The position numbers and the translations under genes were made by a program. From Cercis canadensis (lineage: Eukaryota; Streptophyta; Magnoliopsida; Fabales; Fabaceae), in assembly GCA_003255065.1 (NCBI GenBank), contig QAOA01002710.1:314-64313 (forward strand): 64,000 nucleotides of DNA, written 5' to 3'. The notes under the pieces were generated by a model. That model ran no database searches. It had not been told where the DNA came from and saw only the letters and a list, made by a program, of their open reading frames with translations. This document shows, piece by piece, positions 10,770-21,401 of the stretch (positions are counted from its first letter, which is position 1; the number at the start of each line of letters is the position of its first letter).

Positions 10770-12290
10770 GGGAAGTGAACTTAGTGATTCCATGGTCCAA
10801 GGAGACTATGTGAGGCATAATAGAAAAGGGAGAAGGACAAGAGACGCTTATGAAGGTTGGGATGTGAGTGAACAAAGTAACATTGGAGACCCATATCAGT
10901 TTGATAGACATGACTGGAGGGAAATAAGGGCAAGGCAACCTCAAGTAGACTGAGATCTAAGTGGGTTCAAAATGAAGATTCCAACTTTTTAAGGGAGGAA
11001 TGATCTGGAAGCCTACTTGGATTTGGAGAAAAAGGTGGAGTATGTATTTGATTGCCATCACTATTCCGAAGAGAACGAAGTGAAGCTTGCACCGGTTGAG
11101 TTCACAGATTACACTATCATTTGGTGGAACCAACTTGTACTAAATAGGAGGAGAAACTATGAGAGACCCATAGTTTCATGGGAAGACATGAAGGCTATCA
11201 TAAAAAAGAGGTTCATCCCAAGTCATTATTATTGAGACTTTTTTTAAAAGCTACAAGGTTGATTCAAGGTCTTAAAAGTGTAGAAGACTACCACAAGGAG
11301 ATGGAAGTTGTTATGATAAGAACCGACATAGAGGAAGATCGTGAGGCTACTAAGATAAGGTTCCTACATGGGTTGAATAGAGATATAGCTAATGTAGTGG
11401 AGCTACAACATTATATGAAGTTGGAGGATATGTTGCATGTGGCTATAAAAGTAGAGAAGCAATTGAAGATGAAAGATTCCTCAAGGTTCACTTTTAGTTT
11501 TAGCAAGTTCAATTCGAGTCCATCTTCTCCATGAAAATCAAATTGGAATAAGGATGAGAATGTGAATACTAAGCCTAGAACCGAGCCATTCAAACCACAC
11601 AATGATGGAGGCAACACTTCCAAGGACAAAGACAAAGCACAACCTTCAAGGAATAGAGACATCAAGTGCTTTAAGTGTTTAGGAAATGGGGAGATTGCTT
11701 TCCAATGTCCAAACAAGAGGATGATGATTCTCAAGGGAGAAGGCGATGTGGAAACTGAAGATGAGTTGGAAGAATAGTCCATGCCACTCCTAGAAGAAGA
11801 TGATAAGGACATTGAGTACTCGGTGGAAGGAGATTTGCTTGTGATAAACAGAGCTCTTAGTGCCCAAGCTAAAGAAGAATGAGAGCTCCAAATGGACAAC
11901 ATCTTCCACACAATGTGCTGTGTCAATGGTAAGGTTTGTAGTGTGATAATTGATGGTGGTAAACCAACCTTAGTGGATATGCTAAACCTACCTACCTTAA
12001 AGCATCCTAGACCCTATAAATTGTAATGGTTAAATGATTGTGGAGAAATTAGGGTAACTAGGCAAGTATTAGTCTCATTTACTATTGGTAGATATAAGGA
12101 TGAACTTTTATGTGATGTTGTACCAATGCATGAAGGACACATATACTATTAGGGAGACATTGGCAATTTGATAAGCATGTCATTCATGATGGAAACATGA
12201 ATATGTATTCTTTTACCATGAACAAACAACCTATTACCCTTGTTCCTTTATCCCCAAAGTAAGTCTTTCTTGATCAAGAGAGGTTAAAGA
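10770..12290 (+). pseudogene. G1 gag and protease (chromovirus-like Ty3/gypsy), broken
   Basis: The gag pattern runs RRTRDAYEGWD, then YLDLEKKVEYVFDCHHYSEE, IIWWNQLVLNRRRNYERPI and IANVVELQHYMKLEDM, and ends in a zinc knuckle CFKCLGNGEIAFQCP (11670-11715). Its first loop residues are kept, but the usual histidine context is altered. The protease follows (11880-12290) with CSVIIDGG and LPTLKHPRPYKL. Several stops (near 10951, 11233, 11533, 11775 and 11879) and frame changes break it. Gag would form the particle and the protease would mature it. The pol half lies at 21402-24290, beyond element X. Confidence 0.85.
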
Positions 12291-12545
12291 AAGAGGGTAA
12301 GGATCAAAAGAGGTTGAGAAGTTGAAAGGAAAAGTTGAGAAGTTGAAAGGAAAAGAAGTAGAGAGTACAAAAGAGTCCGCAAGCCCAAGTAGAGTAAAAA
12401 GAAATGAGAGAGGCTAAGAGAGAAAGAGCCTTAAGAGAAAAAATGAGCAACACTTGAGAGTTTATGCAAAGGGGAGTGAGGTGAAGAGAGCTTATTTTTC
12501 AAGGCAGCCCATGTTTGTAATTTTGTATAAAGAGGCTTGTCTTAG
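12291..12545 (+). other. Degenerate purine-rich G1 segment between protease and insertion X
   Basis: This stretch of imperfect AAAG/GAGA repeats includes a local duplication of a GAGAAGTTGAAAGGAAAAG phrase at about 12317-12357. It continues the G1 coding strand but holds no recognisable domain. It ends at the target duplication TGCTA (12546-12550). Confidence 0.4.
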
Positions 12546-12550
12546 TGCTA
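12546..12550. repeat. Target site duplication TGCTA, left copy (right copy 21397-21401)
   Basis: TGCTA precedes the LTR at 12551 and recurs directly after the LTR end at 21396. The matching 5-bp direct repeats show that everything between them entered G1 as one retrotransposon (X), later modified inside. Confidence 0.85.
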
Positions 12551-13809
12551 TGATCAGAGTTATTGCATTCCAACAAAATTAAAATCAAATCCCCTATAAA
12601 GAATGCAATACAGGGCTAATCCGGGTTGTCTCTTAGGAAATGCAATGACTAATTAACAATTTTAAGATTACTAATCGGGAATTTTCAAATACAAATTATA
12701 TTACCAAATGTAATTAGCAGAATTAAATAGGGATTAAATCAATTAATAAAAATGCAACCTAACTAGACATCTATCAAGAATTGGTTTGATTTATCCTAGA
12801 CCGAACATTATTAATGAAGTCTCAATGCACTGTTAATTGATTTTAGTTATAACCGAAATATCTGCATTATAACTAAGTGTTTCTACTGAATTATCATTCA
12901 GAATCCGGTTTAACCACATATATCACAAATCCTTGCAATCACAAAAAATAAGTAATCAGTTGTGAACCTAAAACTAAACATCAACTAACAAATTTTCTCT
13001 GGTTTCATGTAATAGAACAAAGATTCATCAACCTAAATTTTATTTCGTACCTTAAAATACATATAAATAATAAAAATCTCCATAAATCCATACATAAATC
13101 AAGGCATAGAAGAAATCCAAAGAAGAACAACCGAATTGCATTAAATTGGAATCAATTAAATACAAAATCTCAAAATCAAACCGAAATCAATCCGGAGTCT
13201 AGCTCGATTACAAAAGCTCTATTCCTCTATGGCCTTCAAATCTGAGCTCCAATAGAAGAGGGAAGCAATGGAATAATGTATCTCCAGAAAAACGAAAAAA
13301 GGAAAGAAAAACTAACTGCCTCCTAAAGTCTATCCTACTTTCTACCCTAATTTGGATCTATAACCACCCAAGCTAAATGACTAGATTGCCCCTCCGTGTG
13401 GGCTTGCTCATCAGCTTCAGAATGAGTCATCCTTTGAATGAATTGGACTTCAAATGAGGAAACTAGGCCCGAATAAATGGTCTCGGCCCAAAAGTCTGAA
13501 TGCTGAACTTCTACGGTTTAGGGCACCAATAAGACAAATCCAAATGGAAATTTGGTCTTCACAAGAGTTGTAGCTCTATGTCTTGGCTTTCCGACAAGAC
13601 CAAAATAACAATTTTTAGAGAACGCACACTCAATATAAGCCAAAAATACCAAGACAGGATCCAAATGACAATGCTGAATGACAAAAACACTAAAGCCCAA
13701 CATGGAACCCAAATCACAAAATATAGCCTAAGTCATAAAATTAAGCATAAAAGAGGATGAAAAATACTAGGCATGAAGGTCAAATAACATATAAAAATAT
13801 TGTTTATCA
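12551..13809 (-). repeat. X 3' LTR (L1/L4 family), minus orientation
   Basis: This LTR starts TGATCAGAG and ends TGTTTATCA on the plus strand, 1259 bp. Its left part is the inverse of the 3' part of the solo LTR at 42405-43825 (shared block TCCCCTATAAAGAATGCAAT). Its right 420 bases recur at about 20976-21396. The plus-strand open frames in it are not genes. Confidence 0.85.
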
Positions 13810-14055
13810 AATCTCCCCACATTTATCCTTTGCACGTCCTGGACAAACTAGAAGTAAAATTATGAATGAAAGAAAACAGCTAAAAGATCATTTTCCAACA
13901 ACAACCTTCAACATTGCAAATGTTAAGTGAGCAAGAAGAACAATCAAGACCTTAAAGAATCAAGACACATGAATTTATTTCTTACACTTTCAACCAATAA
14001 GCATGGTGATTTCAATTGAATTGAATTGACTAAGAATGATAGAGCCTCATAAGAT
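13810..14055 (-). other. X polypurine tract and 3' internal remnant
   Basis: Read on the minus strand, GTGGGGAGATT lies immediately before the LTR start TGATAAACA. This is the expected place for the polypurine tract that primes plus-strand DNA synthesis. The preceding minus-strand phrase TTGTCCAGGACGTGCAAAGG is part of the same conserved 3' region. No coding sequence is seen up to the start of Y at 14056. Confidence 0.7.
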
Positions 14056-15233
14056 TGATGAACAGTATTTTTATATATTAATTAATCCTCATTTTTAACT
14101 TCCTAATCCTATTTTGGGCTTATTTGATTGGGCTTGGGTCATATTTCATTAATTAGGTTCAAATTGGGCTTAAGTGTGTTTTTCAGCATTATTAGGGTTT
14201 TGATACTATTCTATATTTTGGGTATATCTTTAGTTATGTATGTCTAAAAATTGTAATTATTACTTTGTAAGAAAGCTAAGAGGATTATCTATAACTTTCA
14301 TTCATATCTCCAAGGCCAATTTAGATGTTCAGTGGGTCAAATTTAACCCAGAAATCATACTAGAGTTGCTACTGCTGGATCCTGACCCGCATGCAATGTT
14401 TGGACCATAACTTGTGTTGTACATATCGTATGGACTTGAAACTAGTCCCATTGGAAAGCTAAGGTGCAGGCTTCAATTGTTATGAAGGCTAGTGCAACAA
14501 ATTATGAAGTTAAGATGGTCTTATTGCCTGTCAAAAATGGCTAATTAGTATAGAGACCTATATAGACCTAGATGGACTTAAATGGGCTTAACTTCCTCAA
14601 TTCAGGCCCAATTAGGCCCAAACTGGAGCCCATTTGAAGCTGAGGTCCAGAGGTTTAAACCAGGTTATGGGTAAATTAGGTGTGCATGAAAGTTATGAAA
14701 TTTTAATGAGAGAAAGGAGGCAGACGAGTTATCAATTCTAGACGAGACAGTTTTAGTTTTCTCTCTTGTATTTGCTGGAACTTATTGAACTATGGTTTTC
14801 TTCCCTCATTGGAGCTTGGATTTCATGACCATGGAAGAGTATAACTCTTGTAACTAAGTTAGACTTCTGATTAAATTCGATTTTGTTCTTGAGATTATGT
14901 ACTTAATTTGATTAAGCTTAATGCAATTTTACTTTTTATTGGATTCTGATTGTCTGGATATTTTATATGAATCATGGAGATTTTTGTGATTTATATGGAT
15001 GTTTAGGTGTGAAATAAAATTTAGATTGATTAATCTTTAATTCTGTACATGAATCCTTTGAAGAATTGCTAATTGAGGTTCAGTTTTTAGATTAGCCACT
15101 AATTGCTTAATCATTGTGATTACAAGATTAGTAATTGAATGAGGTTAATTGAATTCTAAGTGACAACTTAGTAGGAATAATTAGTCATAATTAAAAATTT
15201 TGGTTGTGATTAAACTCAATTAGCATTGCTGAT
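14056..15233 (+). repeat. Y 5' LTR, truncated at its 3' end
   Basis: It aligns along its length with the solo LTR at 42405-43825 (shared blocks GGGCTTAAGTGTGTTTTTCA and CTGGATCCTGACC). The match stops near 15233, where the solo LTR continues for about 270 more bases. The LTR end and primer binding site are therefore missing. Confidence 0.8.
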
Positions 15234-15577
15234 TTTTTGCTCCGATTGACCTAAAACTTAGTCAGTTGAAGGAAAAAGGGGCCAATAATCAATAATCATG
15301 TTGTGAGGTCTGCATTTTTAAGCCAAATTCCACTATTTTGACCACTTTTCCATTTTTTAAAGATTTTTTATTTGATTTTTGAGTTCCATTTAGTCTCAAC
15401 TTTCACCCTGTGGTGGCAGAAATTTTTTTAAAAATGTTTAGATTGGTCAACTAGTATTATTTTGGTCTTTTTTTGCCTTTGTTTAGTGCATTTTGTGTGT
15501 TTCCATTTTAGTGCAATTCTCTCACCCTGTGTGTGGTAATTCTGTTTTAGCATTTTGCCACTAGATGTGCATGGTTT
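15234..15577 (+). other. Y leader before gag
   Basis: This T-rich untranslated stretch lies between the truncated LTR and gag. A phrase with CACCCTGTG recurs (about 15405 and 15523). No primer binding site is recognisable, consistent with a deletion at the LTR junction. Confidence 0.45.
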
Positions 15578-17510
15578 TTGACCAGGTCTTCTTGCAGTGA
15601 TTTAGGTGATTTTGATTGTGAGATTGATCAAACATTTCATAGCCGAAATAGACAATCTAGGAGAAGAGTAGTCATTAATCCTATTACGAATCCTATGATT
15701 AATTTTGTTGATAACATGGCTGAGCATAACATAGATCCTAATGTTAATGATACTGCCAATAGGGCTGGACATAATGATATGCATGTTAGACCTAGGGCTC
15801 TTAAGGAGCTTGCTGCCCCATATGAGACATACCACTTTAGGCATCTAATACCCTAAGTTAGATGCTTCTTTTGAACTCAAGTCCGGATTGATACACTTGT
15901 TGCCTAAATTTCATGGTCTTGCAGATGAGGATCTCCATAAGCACTTGAAGAAATTCCATATGGTTTGTTCAACAATGAAGCCACAAGGAGTTTCTGAGGA
16001 AGACATTAAATTGAGGGCATTTCCTTTTTCTCTTGCAGATGCTACAAAGGATTGGCTCTACTATCTCTCACAAGGCTCAGTGACAAATTGGAATGGGATG
16101 AAGAGACTCTTTTTGGAGAAGTTTTACTCTGCCTCTAGGACTGCTGCAATTAGAAATGACATTTGTGGTATAAGGCAGCTTCTAGGAGAGACCTTGCATG
16201 AATACTGGGAAAGGTTCAATAGGTTGTGCTCAAGTTGTCCCCACCATCAGATTAGTGACCAACTCTTACTTCAATATTTTTATGAGGATCTAATGCCTAT
16301 GGAGATGAGCAATATTGATTCTGTTAGTAAAGGAGCATTGGTGGATAAGACACCTACTGCAGCTAGGGATTTGATTTCTAATATGGCTGCCAATTCCCAA
16401 CAGTTTTGCACTAGGATGCATTCTGCCAATAGAGGGGTCAATGGGGTTAATGTTCACCCTGCTGACCAACAGAGGATGGAACATAGGCTTGATGAGTTAA
16501 CCTCATTGGTGAGACAATTAGCCATGGGGCAACATCAACAGCCAGTCATGCCACCAGTACAGCCAGTGCAACCAATCCGAGTTTGTGGCATATGTTCTTA
16601 TTCTTCCCATTGTACNGGGGTCAATGGGGTTAATGTGCACCCTGCTGACCAACAGAGGATGGAACATAGGCTTGATGAGTTAACCTCATTGGTGAGACAA
16701 TTAGCCATGGGGCAACATCAACAGCCAGTCATGCCACCAGTACAGCCAGTGCAACCAATCCGAGTTTGTGGCATATGTTCTTATTCTTCCCATTGTACTG
16801 ATGTTTGTCCTACCCTTCAAGAGGATATCTCTGCCTTCCCTAACCAAACAGCAGCTGCAGCCAATATTTTTCCCAACAAGCCCCAGTATTCCCAATCTCA
16901 GTACTACCAGCCTCACCAACCAAAACATGACCCTTTCTCTACCACATATAACCCTGGTTGGAGAGACCATCCAAACCTGAGATATGACAATAACATGCAA
17001 CCACAACAACAACCTAATCCTTAGCCTTACCAGTCATACCAAAATAGACCACCAGGCTTTCAAAACAGACAACCTTTTCATCATGCCAACCAGCAAGCTT
17101 CCACTTCTAACCAATCTACACTTAACCTAGAAGAGTTTATGAAACAATTAGCAGCCAATAACCTCCAATTCCAGTAGAGCATTGGAGCTACCATTCAGAA
17201 TTTAGACACTCAAATTGGCCAATTGGCTTCATCCATTAGTCAACTACAAGCTCAAGGTTCTGGTAACCTTCCTTCTCAAACAGTTCCTAATCCAAATAGG
17301 AAGAATGTGAGTGCAATCACCCTTAGGAGTGGCAAGAAAATTCCTGACCCTACCCCTGCACCTACAGCCAATCATTCCAGCAGTGGTCAGAGCAAGCCAA
17401 ATGTGCAAGATAAGCCTGTTGTTGATCCTAGCAGTTCTAACTCTAGCACTCCAGAGATACCACAACAGCATAAGAACACTCATTATGTTCCTCTGGCTTT
17501 CTCATAGAGA
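15578..17510 (+). pseudogene. Y gag, broken
   Basis: The Athila gag pattern is clear. An N-terminal basic region (FHSRNRQSRRR) is followed after a stop at 15854-15856 by LLPKFHGLADEDLHKHLKKF, then LRAFPFSLADATKDWLYYL, FLEKFYSASRTAAIRNDI and CSSCPHHQISDQLLLQYFYE. A Gln/Pro-rich region and a partial zinc-knuckle-like CGICSYSSHCT follow. Stops at 17022 and 17175 and the one at 17505 break the frame. A single N at 16616 lies inside a 182-base direct duplication, so the apparent repeat in the protein is doubtful. Confidence 0.85.
16434..16798 (+). repeat. 182-base direct duplication flanking a single N
   Basis: Positions 16434-16615 and 16617-16798 are the same sequence with one clear difference (GTTCACC versus GTGCACC), separated only by the N at 16616. 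The pattern is that of two overlapping contig ends placed side by side. Confidence 0.9.
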
Positions 17511-17594
17511 GCCATTCAATCTAAAAAGTTGGATGAGGTAGAGAAAGAGAGATAACTTCTGGAGACATTTAGGAGATTTGAGATTAACATTCCA

Positions 17595-18536
17595 TTGTTA
17601 GAAGCAATCAAGCAGATTCCAAAGTATGCAAGGTTCCTGAATGAGTTATGCACTCACAAGAGGAAGTTAAAGGGCAATGAACGGGACAGTATGGGCCAGA
17701 ATATTTCTGCCCTCATTCAACCTATGCCTAAAAAGTGCCAAGATCCTGGAACTTTTACCATACCTTGTGTCATTGGAAACTGTAAGTTTGAGGATGCTAT
17801 GTTGGACCTTAGAGCTTCTATCAATGTCATGCCCAAGTCAATTTTTCAGTCACTTGGATTGGGACCCTTGCAGCCAACAGGAGTGGTGATCCAACTAGCA
17901 AACAGAAGGAATGCATACCCTGCAGGCCTGATTGAAGATGTACTAGTTCGGGTTAATGAGTTATTTTTTCCTGCTGACTTCTACATCTTAGACATGGAGG
18001 GTGAACCAACAAACAGCAAGAATCCAATCATCCTTTGGAGACCTTTCCTCAAGACTACTAGAACCAAGATAGATGTCCATTCTGAAACTCTTTCAATGGA
18101 GTTTGGTGATAGTATAGTGCAGTTTAGTATCCTTGATGCCATGAGATATCCCATAGAAGACCATTCTGTTTACTGCATTGATATTATTAATGAGTTAGTT
18201 GATGAGGTTGATGATAGTCTTCCCTCTGAACCCCCTGAGTTGCTGTTCTTGGATGATTCAATTTGTTGTGACTGTGATAGTGATTCTGTTTGCTATGTTT
18301 GCTTAGGGATTACTAAATTTTTAAAGAGCAATGATTCTATCACAGAGGCTATTGAAGTAGTTGATGGAGTAGTTGATGATCCTGCAGTGGTAGTTTATGC
18401 CAAGTGTGAGGAGGAGATTTATGCACTAGAGACTGCAGCCAAGACCTTACTTCCTTCCATAGAGCAGCCACCCAAACTGGAGCTTAAACCCCTCACTGAG
18501 CATTTGACTTATACATTTTTAGAGGAGAATAAGTAG
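17595..18536 (+). pseudogene. Y protease region, open for 313 residues
   Basis: The frame is open from the block KQIPKYARFLNELCTHKRKL through the protease. In Athila elements the active site reads close to DLGASINVMP; here it is DLRASINVMP, so the glycine after the leucine is changed. The part ILWRPFLKTTRTKIDVH follows. The frame ends with a TAG at 18534-18536 before the reverse transcriptase. As part of a dead polyprotein it is called a pseudogene even though this segment is intact. Confidence 0.8.
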
Positions 18537-18539
18537 CTG

Positions 18540-19418
18540 CCAGTTATTATTGCCAAGAACCTTCAACCTGAGCAAGAGGCAAGGTTGTTGAACATTCTTA
18601 AAGTGAACAAGAAGGCAATTAGGTGGACACTGGCAGATATACCTGGCATCAGTCCTTCTACCTGCATGCACAGAATTCTACTTGACGAAGATGCTAAGGC
18701 AGTGAGGCAGCCACAAAGGAGACTCAATCCACTGATTCTGGATGTGGTCAAGAAGGAGATAACCAAGCTTCTTCAAGCTGGAATTATTTACCCAATCTCA
18801 GATAGCAAGTGGGTGAGCCCAGTGCAAGTTGTTCCAAAGAAGTCGGGAGTGACAGTGGTGAAGAACCAGCATGATGAGCTCATTCTCACTCGAGTTCAGA
18901 ATAGCTGGAGGGTCTGTATTGATTACAGATGACTTAATTAGGCTACCCGCAAGGATCATTACCCACTTCCATTTATTGATCAGATGTTGGAGCGGTTGGC
19001 AGGAAAGTCTCACTATGGCTTTCTGGATAGATTCACTAGTTATTTACAGATTCACATTGCACCGAAGGATCAGGAAAAGACTACCTTTACCTGCCCCTTT
19101 GGCACCTTTGCATACCGGCGGATGCCATTTGGTCTTTGCAATGCCCCAGGTATCTTCCAATGTTGCATGATTAGTATATTTTCTGATTTTATAGAGCGTT
19201 GTATGGAGGTATTCATGGATGATTTTACTGTATATGGATCTTCCTTTGATGACTGTCTACATAGCTTGTCTAGAGTTTTGCATAAGTGTATAGAGACTAA
19301 TCTTGTTCTGAATTTTGAAAAGTGTCATTTTATGGTAAAACAAGGTATAGTCCTAGGACATGTAGTCTCTAGCAAAGGCTTAGAGGTAGATCCTACTTAG
19401 ATTGATGTTATTTCTTCT
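18540..19418 (+). pseudogene. Y reverse transcriptase, broken
   Basis: Blocks in order: TLADIPGISPSTCMHRILL, WVSPVQVVPKKSGVTVVKN, WRVCIDYR, LERLAGKSHYGFLDRF, FTCPFGTFAYRRMPFGLCNA and VFMDDFTVYGSSFDD with the catalytic FMDD. Stops occur directly after CIDYR (18931 and about 18940) and at 19398-19400. The domain is close to that of A1 but less decayed. Confidence 0.9.
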
Positions 19419-20206
19419 TTGCCTTACCCCGCATGCGTGCGGGAAGTTCGTTCATTTCTTGGTCATGCAGGATTCTACCGGTGCTTCATTCTTGATTTCA
19501 GCAAGATTGCCGTCCCGATGTCCAACATGCTACAAAAGGATGTGGATTTCATTTTCAGCCAGCCTTGCAAGGATGCATTTGATCACCTTAAGAAGGCTCT
19601 CACTTCTACTCCCATCATCCGACCTCCCGACTGGACACTGCCATTTGAGTTGATGTGTGATGCATCCAACTACGCAGTGGGAGCAGTCCTTGCCTAGAGG
19701 GTTTGTAGGGCCCATCATGTGATTTACTATGCCTCGGGACACTTGATTCTGCCCAAGCGAACTACACCACAACCGAGAAAGAGCTTTTAGCAATTGTCTT
19801 TGCTTTAGATAAATTTAGATCTTACTTGCTTTGTTCTCATGTGGTGATTTTTTCTGACCATGCAGCACTCAAGTTCCTCCTGAAGAAACCAAATGCCAAA
19901 CCCATATTGATCAGATGGATGCTCCTTCTCCAAGAGTTCAACCTTGAGATTAAAGATAGGAGTGAAGCAGAGAATGTGGTTGCTGACCACCTGAGCCGGA
20001 TCAAGAGAGATTCTGATGAGCAGTTTCCCATTCAGGATTCATTCCTTGACGAGCAGCTTTTAGGGCTGCATGGTGAGTTTCCCTGGCTTGCTGATATTGT
20101 TAATTATCTGGTTACTTTTGCTTTGCCTGCACACCTCACACGTGCACAAATTGATAAATTTAAGAGTGAGGCTAAATATTATGTGTGGGATGATCCTTAT
20201 TTGTAG
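19419..20206 (+). pseudogene. Y RNase H and linker, broken
   Basis: The connection block VREVRSFLGHAGFYRCFI is followed by ELMCDASNYAVGAVLA, which carries the first RNase H aspartate, then a TAG at 19696-19698, a frame change near 19735, and FSDHAALKFLLKKPNAKP. VADHLSRIK marks the passage to integrase. The reading ends with YYVWDDPYL before a TAG at 20204-20206 where tryptophan is expected. Confidence 0.85.
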
Positions 20207-20695
20207 AGATTCTGTAATGATCAGATAATTAGGAGATGTGTGCCTAACTATGAGTTCCATTCTGTGCTTACTTTCTGTCATTCCTATGCTTGTGGAGGCT
20301 ATTTTGGTCCTCAGAGAACAACTAGAAAAATATTAGATTCTGGTCTATATTGGTCCACTTTGTTTCATGATGCATATGCCTTTTGTAAATCTTGTGAGCA
20401 ATGCCAAAAATGAGAGAATATAACTCGTAGGAATGAGATGCCCCAACAACCTTTGTTGTTCTGTAAGCTTTTTAATGTTTGGGGTATTGATTTTATGGGT
20501 CCATTTCCTGTTTCCTTTGGCTTTGTTTATATTCTGTTGGCTGTGGATTATGTTTCCAAGTGGGTGGAGGCTATTCCCACCAGGACTGATGATTCTCATG
20601 TGGTTGTCGAGTTTGTTAGATCACATATCTTTTGCAGGTTTGACATACCCAGAGCGATCATCAGTGATCAAGGATCACACTTCTGCAACTGGCAC
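20207..20695 (+). pseudogene. Y integrase, N-terminal half only
   Basis: The zinc-binding region and the start of the catalytic core are present: [53 protein letters not shown] and [11 protein letters not shown], giving the first two acidic residues of the D-D-E triad. The core stops there. The following bases belong to an antisense reverse transcriptase, so the third catalytic residue and the C-terminus are missing. Confidence 0.85.
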
Positions 20696-20975
20696 ATGAA
20701 GATATCAAAGGAAGAGCCATAAATAGTAAAATCATCCATGAATACATCCATACAGTTCTCTATAAAATCATAAAAGATACTAACCATGCAATGTTGGAAG
20801 GTACTTGGAGCATTGCAGAGACTGAATGACATCATTTGATATGCAAAAGTGTCAAATGGGCATGTAAAGGTGGTATTCTTCTGATCTTATGGGGCTATGT
20901 GTATTTGAAAATAACCAATAAACCCGTCCAAAAAACAATAGTGTGACTTCCCTACTAGTTGCTTCAGAAAATAAC
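20696..20975 (-). pseudogene. X reverse transcriptase fragment, minus strand
   Basis: On the minus strand the translation, with small frame changes, contains FTCPFDTFAY, SFSLCNAPSTFQHCMVSIF and a [18 protein letters not shown] active-site block. This is an Athila reverse transcriptase in the orientation of the X LTRs. It abuts the truncated X 5' LTR on its right, so gag and protease were lost by deletion. Confidence 0.7.
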
Positions 20976-21396
20976 TGCCTCTTTGTGGGCTTGCTCCTCA
21001 GCTTCAAAATGAGTCCCCATTTGCATGAATTGGACTTCAGATGAGGGAAATGGGCCTGAATAAATGGTCTCCGCCCAAAAGTCTGAGTGTTGAACTTCTA
21101 CGGGTCAGGGTACCACTAAGACACCTTCGGATGGAAATTTAGTCTTCACAAAAGTTGTAACTCTGTGTCTTAGCTTTCCTACAAGACCAAAATCACAATT
21201 TTTAGAGATCGCAAACTCAAGATAAGCAAAAAATACCAAGACAGGGTCCAAATGACAATGCTGAATGACAAAAACACTAAAGCCCAACATGAAACCCAAA
21301 TCACAAAATATGACTTTAGTCATGAAATTAAGCATAAGAGAGGATAAAAAACACTAGGTATGAAGGTCAAATAACATATAAAAATATTGTTTATCA
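20976..21396 (-). repeat. X 5' LTR, truncated
   Basis: About 420 bases match the right end of the LTR at 12551-13809 (from GGGCTTGCTC to TGTTTATCA) with scattered differences. It is followed directly by the target duplication TGCTA. Confidence 0.85.
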
Positions 21397-21401
21397 TGCT
21401 A

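Larger units (their letters stand above)
14056..20695 (+). mobile_element. Athila-type element Y, plus strand, nested in X
   Basis: Y begins with an LTR start TGATGAACAG and continues through gag, protease, reverse transcriptase, RNase H and part of integrase. It lacks the rest of integrase and the 3' LTR: near 20695 it is joined to a minus-strand reverse transcriptase piece of X. Its LTR belongs to the same family as that of X and the solo LTR at 42405. Confidence 0.85.
12551..21396 (-). mobile_element. Athila-type element X, minus strand, containing element Y
   Basis: X is bounded by minus-orientation LTR ends (TGATCA at 12551 and TTATCA at 21396) and by the duplication TGCTA. It keeps a complete 3' LTR (12551-13809), the polypurine tract next to it, a reverse transcriptase fragment (about 20700-20975) and a truncated 5' LTR. 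Most of its inside is replaced by the plus-strand element Y. Because X splits G1, it is younger than G1. Confidence 0.85.
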
